The notes beneath the pieces were generated by a model that was not told the origin of the DNA, ran no database searches, and worked only from the letters and a program-made list of their open reading frames with translations. DNA of 64,000 nucleotides from Bacteroidota bacterium (lineage in GTDB: Bacteria; Bacteroidota; Bacteroidia; NS11-12g; UBA955), in assembly GCA_030834125.1 (NCBI GenBank), contig JAURFW010000009.1, positions 27,450 to 91,449 on the forward strand, in the 5' to 3' direction. Below, in pieces: positions 38,708-46,714 of this stretch (positions are counted from its first letter, which is position 1; each line of letters begins with the position of its first letter). The position numbers and the translations under genes are program-made.

Positions 38708-41236
38708 TTATTTTCTTTTAAACTGTTCAATCAAATGCAATAAGTATTCGCGATGTGATTTTAACTGTATCCTAATGAAACTATTATTAGTTGTATTATC
38801 GGTTATTGCGCTTCTAGAAATATTTTCTATGTAATCGATTTGATTATAAAGTGCAGATTTTACAGATCCAGACAAATTTTTATTCTGAATCATTTTAATA
38901 AGTTTTTCAGTGTAAAAAATTTGAATATTCTGTCTCACAGGGTCTGGTAAGGTATTTAAATCACTTTCAAAAAATGCAAATGACAAATCATTGAGCATTT
39001 CAAAAGTTGAATAATTGCCACCTAATGCACTGTATTCGGACATCCTCGCTAATACATTTGGATGCAATAAATGTGCTAAAACATTTTCTTGAATTCGTTG
39101 TATTGCTTCTTGCATTTTAGGTTCTTCTGAACTTCCGAAGAAGTTAAATCCTCTCCTTTGTTTTTGTAAGTAATTACCTACTCCATTTGGAATATTTATA
39201 GCATTTGGATTAAAAAGGTGCTCGCGGAGTAAACTCATTGCCCTTTTTTGTTGCTCTCTAGATACAGGTGTATAAGGCTTTGTTAATTCGGTCTGTCCGG
39301 GTGTAAATCTTTCTACGAATACCCCACCTATATATCTTGAAATTACTCCCATTTGAGTACCATAACTTCCTAACAATACTGAATATTGCGATACCAAAGG
39401 TTGATAGCTTTCAAATCCTTGTGAATTATAATCTTTAAATAATAATTCTAACTTTTCTTCGATCATTTTAACTTGGCTCTCTGCAAACCCCATTGCATCA
39501 CTACTCAAATCACCAATCATTACACGCGGATCGATGGCTTTACCCGGTGTTCTCATATCATCTGCGTCATTTCCAAAAGCATGTTCATGTAAAAGTGATT
39601 CCGAAAGAACTTGATTCAAACGAAGTTCTTCATCTTTCGCATTTTCCATTGGGATGCTATAACCATAATTAATTGCCCATAAATCATAAGGCCCAGGACT
39701 AGTTTGACAATACTGAACTGAAACAGTATCTGTAGGAAAGTTTATTGCTGGGTAATCCATAACAGATCCTATCAAACCATTCTTGGAAGTGAATTCTTTA
39801 TCACGAAGTTCATCAAGGTTACACAACTGGGAAGCCTTCATATTATGATTAAGCCCAAGAGTATGACCCATTTCATGTAAAATTAAATAATGCAGAGATT
39901 CATATAAGAGTCTGCTCATCTCACTAGAGTCATTAAAGCCTTTATTTAAAAGTAGTTTAGCGGTTTCTGTTTGATGATGTAAAATATAACTTGCATTACA
40001 ATTAGAAGAACTACTGGGCAAGTTGTAAATATCATCATATTTCACACGATTTGTTAAAAATACATACTCAAGCATGATATCTGCACCTAATATTTCACCT
40101 GTTCTAGGATTAACAAAACTCGGTCCATAACCACCAAATGGCGGATTGGGAGAAGATGTCCATCTCAAGACATTGTATCTAATGTCTCCAGCATCCCAAG
40201 TGGCCGAATCGGGTTGAACATTTATTTGAATCGCATTGATAAATCCAAGGGGTTCAAAGGCCTTATTCCATTCTAATGCAGCATGTTTAATTATAGGAAT
40301 CAACGCTTTTGGCGTGGTATTTTCAATCCACCAAACAATAGGTTTTACAGGTTCACTCTTTAGAGCGTTAGGGTCTTTTTTCTGCAAGTCCCAACGGTGA
40401 ATAAGGTCACGATAATTCACATATTCAGCCGAAGTCATATCATTTACAGTCTCTGTAAAATATCCAATTCTGTAATCGTCTCTACGTGGCTGAAAATTAT
40501 TATCTGGCATTTCAATTAAACTATGTTGAAGTATAATTGAAATATATCTAGAGTCCGTTACTGCAGATGAAGCACCTCCATTGGAATTTGGATTATCAAA
40601 GACATATCGTACTATGATATCACAGTTCGCTGGATATGTTTTCAATTGTTCATATTGAGTTTTTTCTTTTGACAATTTACCAGCAGAAAAACCTTTTGAG
40701 TTGCCACGATCACCGGACTTAACTGGGTGTAAATCCTCACTCAAGAATAGTTCATCTGCTGAAATAATTATCAAAGCAGTATCCTCAGCAATAATTTTTG
40801 TTGAACTTAAAACGGCATCAGAGATATTTGCGTTTGCACTTTTAGAAATCGGATTTTCTGCATCAAAATAGTATGATGTATTTTGTTGAACAACTTCTAT
40901 TTTATCGAACTTTCTATTAAATCTAATTATTCTACTTCCCCTATATGAACCTCTATGATGACCAACCTCTGTGACTCCGTTTTCGGTGTATGTAAAGTGA
41001 ATAAAATCTTTACCTAATTGTTCTTTTTTAACCGCAATCAAGGATTGACCTGTTGTGGAATCGAAATAAAAGTCGAATAGTCCCTCCTTTTTATGTTTCC
41101 CTTTTATTTTAGATTCGATTGACTGCTCTTTCTTAGACGATTTTTTATTAGATTTCTTCTTACCGAACCATTGAGCATCCGATTTAGACGAAACAAAAAA
41201 TGTCGCCAAAATCAAAGTCAAAATTGATTTATGCAT
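38708..41236 (-). CDS. large exported zinc metalloprotease (DUF5117 type)
   Basis: 842 residues with a signal peptide (1-21). The extended zinc motif HEMGHTLGLNH (HExxHxxGxxH) is at about residues 453-463, so it is a metzincin-like site. A basic Lys/Ser-rich stretch (about 27-50) follows the signal. The arrangement (DUF5118/5117, catalytic domain, long C-terminal helical part) is frequent in Bacteroidota. Substrate unknown. It has no type IX sorting tail, so it probably acts in the periplasm. Upstream is a TAAATTTG box four bases from the ATG. Confidence 0.87.
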   Translation of the reverse strand: MHKSILTLILATFFVSSKSDAQWFGKKKSNKKSSKKEQSIESKIKGKHKKEGLFDFYFDSTTGQSLIAVKKEQLGKDFIHFTYTENGVTEVGHHRGSYRGSRIIRFNRKFDKIEVVQQNTSYYFDAENPISKSANANISDAVLSSTKIIAEDTALIIISADELFLSEDLHPVKSGDRGNSKGFSAGKLSKEKTQYEQLKTYPANCDIIVRYVFDNPNSNGGASSAVTDSRYISIILQHSLIEMPDNNFQPRRDDYRIGYFTETVNDMTSAEYVNYRDLIHRWDLQKKDPNALKSEPVKPIVWWIENTTPKALIPIIKHAALEWNKAFEPLGFINAIQINVQPDSATWDAGDIRYNVLRWTSSPNPPFGGYGPSFVNPRTGEILGADIMLEYVFLTNRVKYDDIYNLPSSSSNCNASYILHHQTETAKLLLNKGFNDSSEMSRLLYESLHYLILHEMGHTLGLNHNMKASQLCNLDELRDKEFTSKNGLIGSVMDYPAINFPTDTVSVQYCQTSPGPYDLWAINYGYSIPMENAKDEELRLNQVLSESLLHEHAFGNDADDMRTPGKAIDPRVMIGDLSSDAMGFAESQVKMIEEKLELLFKDYNSQGFESYQPLVSQYSVLLGSYGTQMGVISRYIGGVFVERFTPGQTELTKPYTPVSREQQKRAMSLLREHLFNPNAINIPNGVGNYLQKQRRGFNFFGSSEEPKMQEAIQRIQENVLAHLLHPNVLARMSEYSALGGNYSTFEMLNDLSFAFFESDLNTLPDPVRQNIQIFYTEKLIKMIQNKNLSGSVKSALYNQIDYIENISRSAITDNTTNNSFIRIQLKSHREYLLHLIEQFKRK

Positions 41237-41240
41237 ATTA

Positions 41241-41248
41241 CAAATTTA
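41241..41248 (-). promoter_or_regulatory. TAnnTTTG box before the metalloprotease gene
   Basis: TAAATTTG on the minus strand, four bases before the ATG at 41236, which would give a leaderless or nearly leaderless transcript. -33 not clear. Confidence 0.4.
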
Positions 41249-41330
41249 CGCAGAATATATAATGCGTTAAAATATTGCCATTTTGCAATGGAAACATTCC
41301 TAACTGGTTAATATTATTTTCAGGTAAGGA

Positions 41331-41360
41331 TTGAAAATGAATCAAACTTACTTATCTTTG
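41331..41360 (+). promoter_or_regulatory. promoter of the tRNA-Arg gene
   Basis: A -33 TTG at 41331-41333 and a perfect -7 box TATCTTTG at 41353-41360 are separated by 19 bases, the standard Bacteroidota spacing. The tRNA begins 49 bases after the box, leaving a 5' leader for RNase P to remove. Confidence 0.75.
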
Positions 41361-41409
41361 CACTCCCGTTTGGAAATGTTTTTACCAACCCTTGCATTTT
41401 CAAATAAAC

Positions 41410-41483
41410 GCACTCGTAGCTCAATTGGATAGAGCATCTGACTACGGATCAGAAGGTTTGGGGTTCGACTCCCTACGAGTGCA
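41410..41483 (+). tRNA. tRNA-Arg, anticodon ACG
   Basis: 74 bases that fold as a standard cloverleaf: acceptor stem GCACTCG (41410-41416) with CGAGTGC (41476-41482), anticodon stem TCTGA/TCAGA, anticodon ACG at 41444-41446 in loop CTACGGA, T-loop TTCGACT with stem TGGGG/CCCTA, discriminator A. CCA is not encoded. The A34 would be edited to inosine to read CGU, CGC and CGA. Confidence 0.97.
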
Positions 41484-41490
41484 CGATTGA

Positions 41491-41521
41491 AAGCCATCCT
41501 TATCAGATGGCTTTTTTTTTT
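41491..41521 (+). terminator. intrinsic terminator of the tRNA gene
   Basis: Stem AAGCCATC (41491-41498) and GATGGCTT (41506-41513), 7-nt loop, then a run of ten T (41512-41521). It starts seven bases after the tRNA. Confidence 0.85.
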
Positions 41522-41593
41522 GGAACAACCTACAATTTCCTTTGTGACTTTTATAGCAATATGAAGCGAGATAGGATTAATAATTAATCTTTT

Positions 41594-41628
41594 AAAAATA
41601 AAAGCAGGATTAACCTGCTTTTATTTTT
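41594..41628 (-). terminator. intrinsic terminator of the phosphate-transport operon
   Basis: Perfect 15-bp stem (41594-41608 and 41614-41628) with GC core GCAGG/CCTGC and loop ATTAA; on the minus strand the stem ends in a T-rich tail. It lies 23 bases after the stop of the PiT gene. Confidence 0.8.
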
Positions 41629-41650
41629 GTAATTAATTTAAAAACTTATT

Positions 41651-43900
41651 TTATTCCTCATGTTCTGATGCGCTGTAATAGTATTCTTTTACCAATTTAA
41701 CGATATCGTTAACAAGGTTTTTAGTTTCAATCAATAAGTTAAAATAGAGAGTGGTATTTCTAGGACTCTCTTCCTCTTGTCTTGTTCTGGAGATTTGTTT
41801 GTTTATTTTCTCTGATAACAGATCAAGTAATTCATCTTTTTTATCTAAGCATTTTTTTAGACTTACGAAATTCTTTGATTTAAATGCTACTTCAGCATCG
41901 TTTAATAAACTATCTAAACTTCTTTGTACTTCACGAAAATCTAATAATTGACCTGTGCTTAAATGTTTGTGGTTATTATCTACATGCTTATAGCTTTTTC
42001 TAACAATATATTCGAGTGATTGAGATGTATCTGTAAGATTTGCCAATACCATTATATAAAAATTACTTCCTCTTACGCTAGTCTCATTTAAGTTTTTAAT
42101 GAAATAAAACAAATGATTCCTTAATTCCTCAACTTCCTCTTCGAATTTAGTTACTGATTCTTTGGCCTTTTTTAGAGATTGCATATCGTAATCTTCTATC
42201 CCCATTACTACATTTGAGTAAATTTCACGTGTTCTAGATAGAGATAAAGAAATATTTTCGGCGCTTTCATCTACCATCCCTTGCACTGTTTTACTCGCTG
42301 ATTTTCGTAAAGTTCTGAAGTTAACTTTTCGCTTTGCTCTGCGTTTGTGGTTTAAATAATTCCTCACCACTAGGACTGCTGCAAGAATTAATAAAATTGC
42401 AATAGCGGGACCTTTCCCCATGTATATCAAATAAGTAAGAACCGCTGCTGCTGTAAAAGCAACTAAAGCAGTGGCGAACCACCCTCCTATTACTTTAAAT
42501 ACTCCTGCAACTCTGTATACAGCGCTTTCACGTCCCCAAGCTTTATCCGCAAGAGAGGTACCCATAGCAACCATAAAAGTAACATAAGTAGTAGAAAGTG
42601 GTAATTTCATACTGGTTGCAATAGAAATAAGGATTCCGGCTACTGCTAAGTTAATAGATGCACGAATTAAATCAAATGCAGGTAATTCTTTGGACTTTTC
42701 TGGACTTACTTTTATTTCTTCATTGCTGAAACTCTTTTCTATTCTATTGTTGAATTTTTCAGGCAATATTTTTCCAAGAGCCGATGCCAAATTAGATGAT
42801 CCTTTTACGACTCTTTTAGATAACAAATTTGGTTTAAATTTTTCTTCGGCATCTCCTTGACGAGATAAATTTATTGAAGTATCTGCAACAGTTCTGGCTT
42901 TTTTAGAAAACCATAGGGTAAGAACCATGATACCGCCAGCAATAATCAATAACATTGGCTCCGTGGGAACTTTTTCAGAAAGTACGTTCATTGAAAACTC
43001 ATTTGCCGCAATTCCAGAAACAGACCACGCCTCATAACTATGATATGCCGCCATTGGAACCCCAATAAAATTGACTAAATCATTACCGGCAAATGCCAAT
43101 GCTAATCCAAATGTACCAACACCAATAACAACATGTAATACATTCCATTTAATTACTTTATCTATGAATGCTGAAAGAAGAGTAAAAAACAGAAACATGC
43201 CTATAATTAATAATCCGGTATTTGCGGCTATAAATTCTTTAATATCTCCATAAAATGGAGTTCCTTTTAGTCCCTTGTAGAAAATGAAGTAACCAATTGC
43301 AGTAAAGCAAATTCCAGCAAATATAAATCCGAAACGCTCAGCCTTCTTTTCATACTTGAATGTAAAAACCAATCGTGATATCCATTGCACTAACATCCCC
43401 ACCGAAAAACTAATTATTACCGAAAGTAATATCCCTGTTATAATGGTTTTTGCTTTTTCCGTATTTATATACTGACCTAAGTTCGCTATTGTTTGATCAT
43501 CACTCAATCCTATTTTAATTAGAGCCATTGAAACCGCTGCTCCCAACAAATTGAAAACAATAGAAACCGTAGTAGATGTTGGCATTCCAAGTGTATTGAA
43601 GAAATCTAATAATAAAATATCCCCGATCATAACTGCCATAAAAATGAACATTATTTCATCGAAATAAAATTCACTCGGCATAAAAATACCCTTTCTAGCA
43701 ACTTCCATCATACCACTGGAAAATACTGCACCAATAAAGACTCCTAAACTAGCAATAATCATTATCTTTTTAAACGAAATTGCTTTTGATCCTAAAGCCG
43801 AGCTCAGGAAATTAACTGCATCATTACTAACGCCAACAATTAAATCAGCAACTGCTAATATTGCGAGTGCTACAATAATGAGAAAATAAATACTGTCCAT
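41651..43900 (-). CDS. inorganic phosphate transporter PiT with C-terminal PhoU-like domain
   Basis: 749 residues. The two half-site signatures are GVSNDAVNF (23-31) and FAGNDLVNF (about 268-276), the Bacteroidota form of the PiT GANDVAN motif. About eleven membrane segments extend to about residue 520. After a basic stretch (HKRRAKRK) comes a soluble, all-helical domain of about 190 residues resembling PhoU, which in other systems restrains phosphate uptake and signalling. A cation-coupled phosphate symporter with built-in regulatory domain is the likely role. It lies 16 bases after the porin gene. Confidence 0.9.
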   Translation of the reverse strand: MDSIYFLIIVALAILAVADLIVGVSNDAVNFLSSALGSKAISFKKIMIIASLGVFIGAVFSSGMMEVARKGIFMPSEFYFDEIMFIFMAVMIGDILLLDFFNTLGMPTSTTVSIVFNLLGAAVSMALIKIGLSDDQTIANLGQYINTEKAKTIITGILLSVIISFSVGMLVQWISRLVFTFKYEKKAERFGFIFAGICFTAIGYFIFYKGLKGTPFYGDIKEFIAANTGLLIIGMFLFFTLLSAFIDKVIKWNVLHVVIGVGTFGLALAFAGNDLVNFIGVPMAAYHSYEAWSVSGIAANEFSMNVLSEKVPTEPMLLIIAGGIMVLTLWFSKKARTVADTSINLSRQGDAEEKFKPNLLSKRVVKGSSNLASALGKILPEKFNNRIEKSFSNEEIKVSPEKSKELPAFDLIRASINLAVAGILISIATSMKLPLSTTYVTFMVAMGTSLADKAWGRESAVYRVAGVFKVIGGWFATALVAFTAAAVLTYLIYMGKGPAIAILLILAAVLVVRNYLNHKRRAKRKVNFRTLRKSASKTVQGMVDESAENISLSLSRTREIYSNVVMGIEDYDMQSLKKAKESVTKFEEEVEELRNHLFYFIKNLNETSVRGSNFYIMVLANLTDTSQSLEYIVRKSYKHVDNNHKHLSTGQLLDFREVQRSLDSLLNDAEVAFKSKNFVSLKKCLDKKDELLDLLSEKINKQISRTRQEEESPRNTTLYFNLLIETKNLVNDIVKLVKEYYYSASEHEE

Positions 43901-43916
43901 TATTTAAAATTATTAA

Positions 43917-45122
43917 TTAAAAGTGAATATCAAATCCTGTTCTTAAGAGTAGACCTTTTGGTTGACCCTCAGTTTCTGTGTAACTAAGGTCTGCTTGTAC
44001 TTTTAGTTTGTGCCCCGAAATATATTTGCTAATTCCGAGAGTATATTGATTTAGGTTTTTTATTCCTGAATATTTTTCAAAGTTGACTTGTGTATATCTA
44101 CCTACTAATTCTACCTTATTATTAACAAAAATACCTAATTGTGAATTGAATGAATTACCATCAATTACTGTACTGCCTGTTTTTACTCCAAATTCATCCT
44201 TAGCAATAGGATCTGCGGTTTTTCTTTTTGCCCATTCCCACATTGCGGATATACCCTTGTATTTAAACATCCCATCTATAAACTGAGAGGTAATATCAGT
44301 TTGATAAAGTGACGCATTAGGGATTGTCATATATTTACCCATTGCAGACTGAGTTTTAACTGCCTTATTATTAAAATTATAAGTGTAAGTAAGCATTAAT
44401 TTAGGAGATTCCTCACGATAGATTGCGGCCTGAACGTAATCCCCTTTCTTTGCAAATTCACCAAAAGGCAACCATTCAAATCTTGCAGTATATTGCAAAC
44501 CGCCTTCATTACCAGTGGCAATATTACGACCTTCCCCCTGAGTAATTGCAATTTTTTCTTTCGTTACCATTTTACCAAAAACCTTTGATTTGTGTCGCAC
44601 TTGGAAACCCATGTCACGATCCAAGGTGAAATATTTATTCAGCAATGAACGGTCAATTAATTGCAAATCACCAGATGATACAACACGTTCAACATTTCCC
44701 GGCATTTTTGTTTGCCCGGCCCAAAGTTCCCAATTTTTTGCAAACTTCCACTTGATAACCGCATCTAATATATAGCGAGGAGAATTTTTAGTATATTGAT
44801 CGGCACCACTCATATCGTTATTAGACAACCCAAATTCCATTTTATATACAATATTTGGATTCAAAGCCCATCCGTCGAACTTAAAACGAGCCCTTCTAAT
44901 GAGGAAAGAATGGTCTACAGGTGATAATTTGTCGTTAGAAAAATTTGAACCCACCTCGTACCTTGCCTGCATTCTTGGGGCAAACTTTACACTAAATGAA
45001 CTGTCGCTTGCCACGTAGTTTAATAAACCTTTACCAAAACTTGTTTGATGTACTGAATGCTGGCTCATTAGAGGAAGAGATGTAATAACTCCAACGAAGA
45101 TAGAAGTAATTGTTTTTATCAT
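43917..45122 (-). CDS. phosphate-selective porin (OprO/OprP family)
   Basis: 401 residues with a signal peptide (1-20). Features of the family are FLIRRARFKFDGWALNPNIVYKMEF near residue 72 and the C-terminal strand ending in an aromatic residue (RTGFDIHF), required for barrel insertion. It would admit phosphate or polyphosphate through the outer membrane and supply the PiT transporter encoded next. First gene of the operon, directly preceded by phased TGTTA boxes. Confidence 0.9.
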   Translation of the reverse strand: MIKTITSIFVGVITSLPLMSQHSVHQTSFGKGLLNYVASDSSFSVKFAPRMQARYEVGSNFSNDKLSPVDHSFLIRRARFKFDGWALNPNIVYKMEFGLSNNDMSGADQYTKNSPRYILDAVIKWKFAKNWELWAGQTKMPGNVERVVSSGDLQLIDRSLLNKYFTLDRDMGFQVRHKSKVFGKMVTKEKIAITQGEGRNIATGNEGGLQYTARFEWLPFGEFAKKGDYVQAAIYREESPKLMLTYTYNFNNKAVKTQSAMGKYMTIPNASLYQTDITSQFIDGMFKYKGISAMWEWAKRKTADPIAKDEFGVKTGSTVIDGNSFNSQLGIFVNNKVELVGRYTQVNFEKYSGIKNLNQYTLGISKYISGHKLKVQADLSYTETEGQPKGLLLRTGFDIHF

Positions 45123-45124
45123 TG

Positions 45125-45175
45125 TGTTAAATATTTGTTACAAAACAAACCCTCTAATGTTATCTTAATGTTACG
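45125..45175 (-). promoter_or_regulatory. Pho-box-like array upstream of the porin-PiT operon
   Basis: TGTTA occurs at 45125, 45136, 45158 and 45169, all on an 11-base phase with only the 45147 position missing. The outer pair reads TGTTATC-TTAA-TGTTACG, i.e. 7-base repeats with 4-base spacers, the architecture of PhoB and PhoP boxes. On the operon's coding strand the units read TAACA. The nearest unit is only two bases from the ATG, so part of the array would overlap the transcript start. Phosphate control is an inference from geometry and target genes. Confidence 0.6.
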
Positions 45176-45210
45176 TAATTAATAATAAATAAACACTAGC
45201 ATAACATTAG
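45154..45210. repeat. 10-bp inverted repeat flanking the Pho-like array
   Basis: CTAATGTTAT (45154-45163) and ATAACATTAG (45201-45210) are perfect inverted copies, 37 bases apart. The left arm includes one of the phased TGTTA boxes. This could be a second regulator site in the opposite orientation. Confidence 0.45.
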
Positions 45211-45523
45211 TTATAATCACCCACAAACCACAACACATAATCAAATGCATACTAATAATATAACCAAAAAATGATACGTTATATCTTAACTTAAATTTAA
45301 CGATTGGACTCAACGCAAATTATAATTAGAAAACAAAACACCCAAGAAGTATCACATCGCACCTTCATTTATGATACAATTCCAAAATTGGTATTGCCAT
45401 TTATTTTTGAATTATATTTTAAATTCATTGTGAATGAGAATAATACTTTTGTTTTTTAAGAATGGCAGCAAAAAGAACCAACACAAGTCACATTTTATAT
45501 TTATTAAAATATAGATTAAGCCT
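45211..45523. other. AT-rich intergenic region without a gene
   Basis: No open reading frame or RNA fold that I can support. It holds a 10-bp palindrome CCAAAATTGG (45382-45391) and an isolated TACTTTTG (45444-45451) that matches the -7 consensus for the plus-strand CapA-like gene but lacks a partner at the right distance. Confidence 0.5.
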
Positions 45524-45531
45524 TACATTTG
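45524..45531 (+). promoter_or_regulatory. TAnnTTTG box before the CapA-like gene
   Basis: TACATTTG, a perfect -7 match, four bases before the ATG at 45536. A transcript from it would be leaderless. -33 not evident. TACTTTTG at 45444 is an alternative with a longer leader. Confidence 0.35.
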
Positions 45532-45535
45532 AAAT

Positions 45536-46702
45536 ATGTTGAAAAGCCGCTATTTCTATTTCGCTTTTGCATGTTTTGTACTATTTATAAATGCACGTTG
45601 TGGAAATTCATCCAAGTCAAGTAGTGTAATTATTAAAAATGCAACTGCACTAAACATAAATAATAATGCAGATTCTGTAACAATATCTTTAGTTTTTGGT
45701 GGTGATTTAATGGGACATGGTCCACAGATAAGAGCTGCATGGGATGATTCATTAAACGATTATAACTATCGTAGTGGATTTAAATTTCTCAAACCATATA
45801 TTGAAAACTCGGATTACGCTGTTGCTAATTTAGAGGTAACTCTTGCTGGACCACCTTTTACAGGTTATCCTCAATTTTCATCACCATCGGCATATGCTCG
45901 CGATGTAAAATGGATGGGTTTTGAAGCATTATTTACTGCAAATAACCATTCTCAAGATCGAGGTAAGTCAGGTTTAATCAATACTATTTTAACGCTGGAT
46001 AGTTTACAAATAGACCACACCGGTACATTTATAGATTCACAAGAATTTGAAAGAAACTACCCATTTATTAAAACTATAAAAGGAGTAAAAATTGCCTTTT
46101 TAAACATGACCTATGGCACTAATGGATTGACTGTAGAGCCACCCACAATGGTAAATATGATAGATACTAATTCTATTAAGAGAGACATTTCTAAGGCCAA
46201 GGATAATGGCGCTGATCTTATAGTTACGTTTATTCATTGGGGACTAGAATATGAAAGAAAAGAAAGTCCGGTTCAAAAAAACCTTGCCCAATTCATCGCA
46301 GATAATGGCTCAGATCTTATAGTTGGAATGCATCCACATGTGGTTCAGCCAATAAGCAATATTACCGCCGTTGATGGAAGAATTGTTCCGGTGGCCTACA
46401 GCATAGGGAATTTTGTTTCCAACCAAAGAGATAGATATAAAAATGGAGGTATTCTTTGGAAGGTTTCAATTTCATCAAATAAATCAAAAGTAAAGATTGA
46501 GAATCACGAATATCTACCATTTTGGGTACACAAAGTGCTACCTCAAGACATAGATAGTAACTTTAATAAAAGAGGTTATTACTTGATCCCACCAGGCAAA
46601 TTAAAGCTACTACCAGCATTAATGAAAAAAGACGCAGCCTTATTTTTTAATGATACCAAGGAATTACTTTCAAACGAAAAGCAAAGCGAGTTTCAACAGT
46701 AA
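45536..46702 (+). CDS. CapA family protein (PGA_cap metallophosphatase-like)
   Basis: 388 residues. The calcineurin-like CapA motifs are GGDLMGHGPQ near 55, ANNHSQDRG near 136, HWGLEYERKESPVQ near 235 and GMHPHVVQP near 263. In Bacillus CapA takes part in poly-gamma-glutamate export; elsewhere the family acts on cell-surface polymers. The N-terminus is a signal peptide with a cysteine (INARCGNSS) that may be lipidated, although the Arg at -1 is unusual for a lipobox. No capB or capC genes are near, so the poly-glutamate role is unsupported here. Confidence 0.85.
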   Translation: MLKSRYFYFAFACFVLFINARCGNSSKSSSVIIKNATALNINNNADSVTISLVFGGDLMGHGPQIRAAWDDSLNDYNYRSGFKFLKPYIENSDYAVANLEVTLAGPPFTGYPQFSSPSAYARDVKWMGFEALFTANNHSQDRGKSGLINTILTLDSLQIDHTGTFIDSQEFERNYPFIKTIKGVKIAFLNMTYGTNGLTVEPPTMVNMIDTNSIKRDISKAKDNGADLIVTFIHWGLEYERKESPVQKNLAQFIADNGSDLIVGMHPHVVQPISNITAVDGRIVPVAYSIGNFVSNQRDRYKNGGILWKVSISSNKSKVKIENHEYLPFWVHKVLPQDIDSNFNKRGYYLIPPGKLKLLPALMKKDAALFFNDTKELLSNEKQSEFQQ

Positions 46703-46714
46703 ATTGCGATTGAC

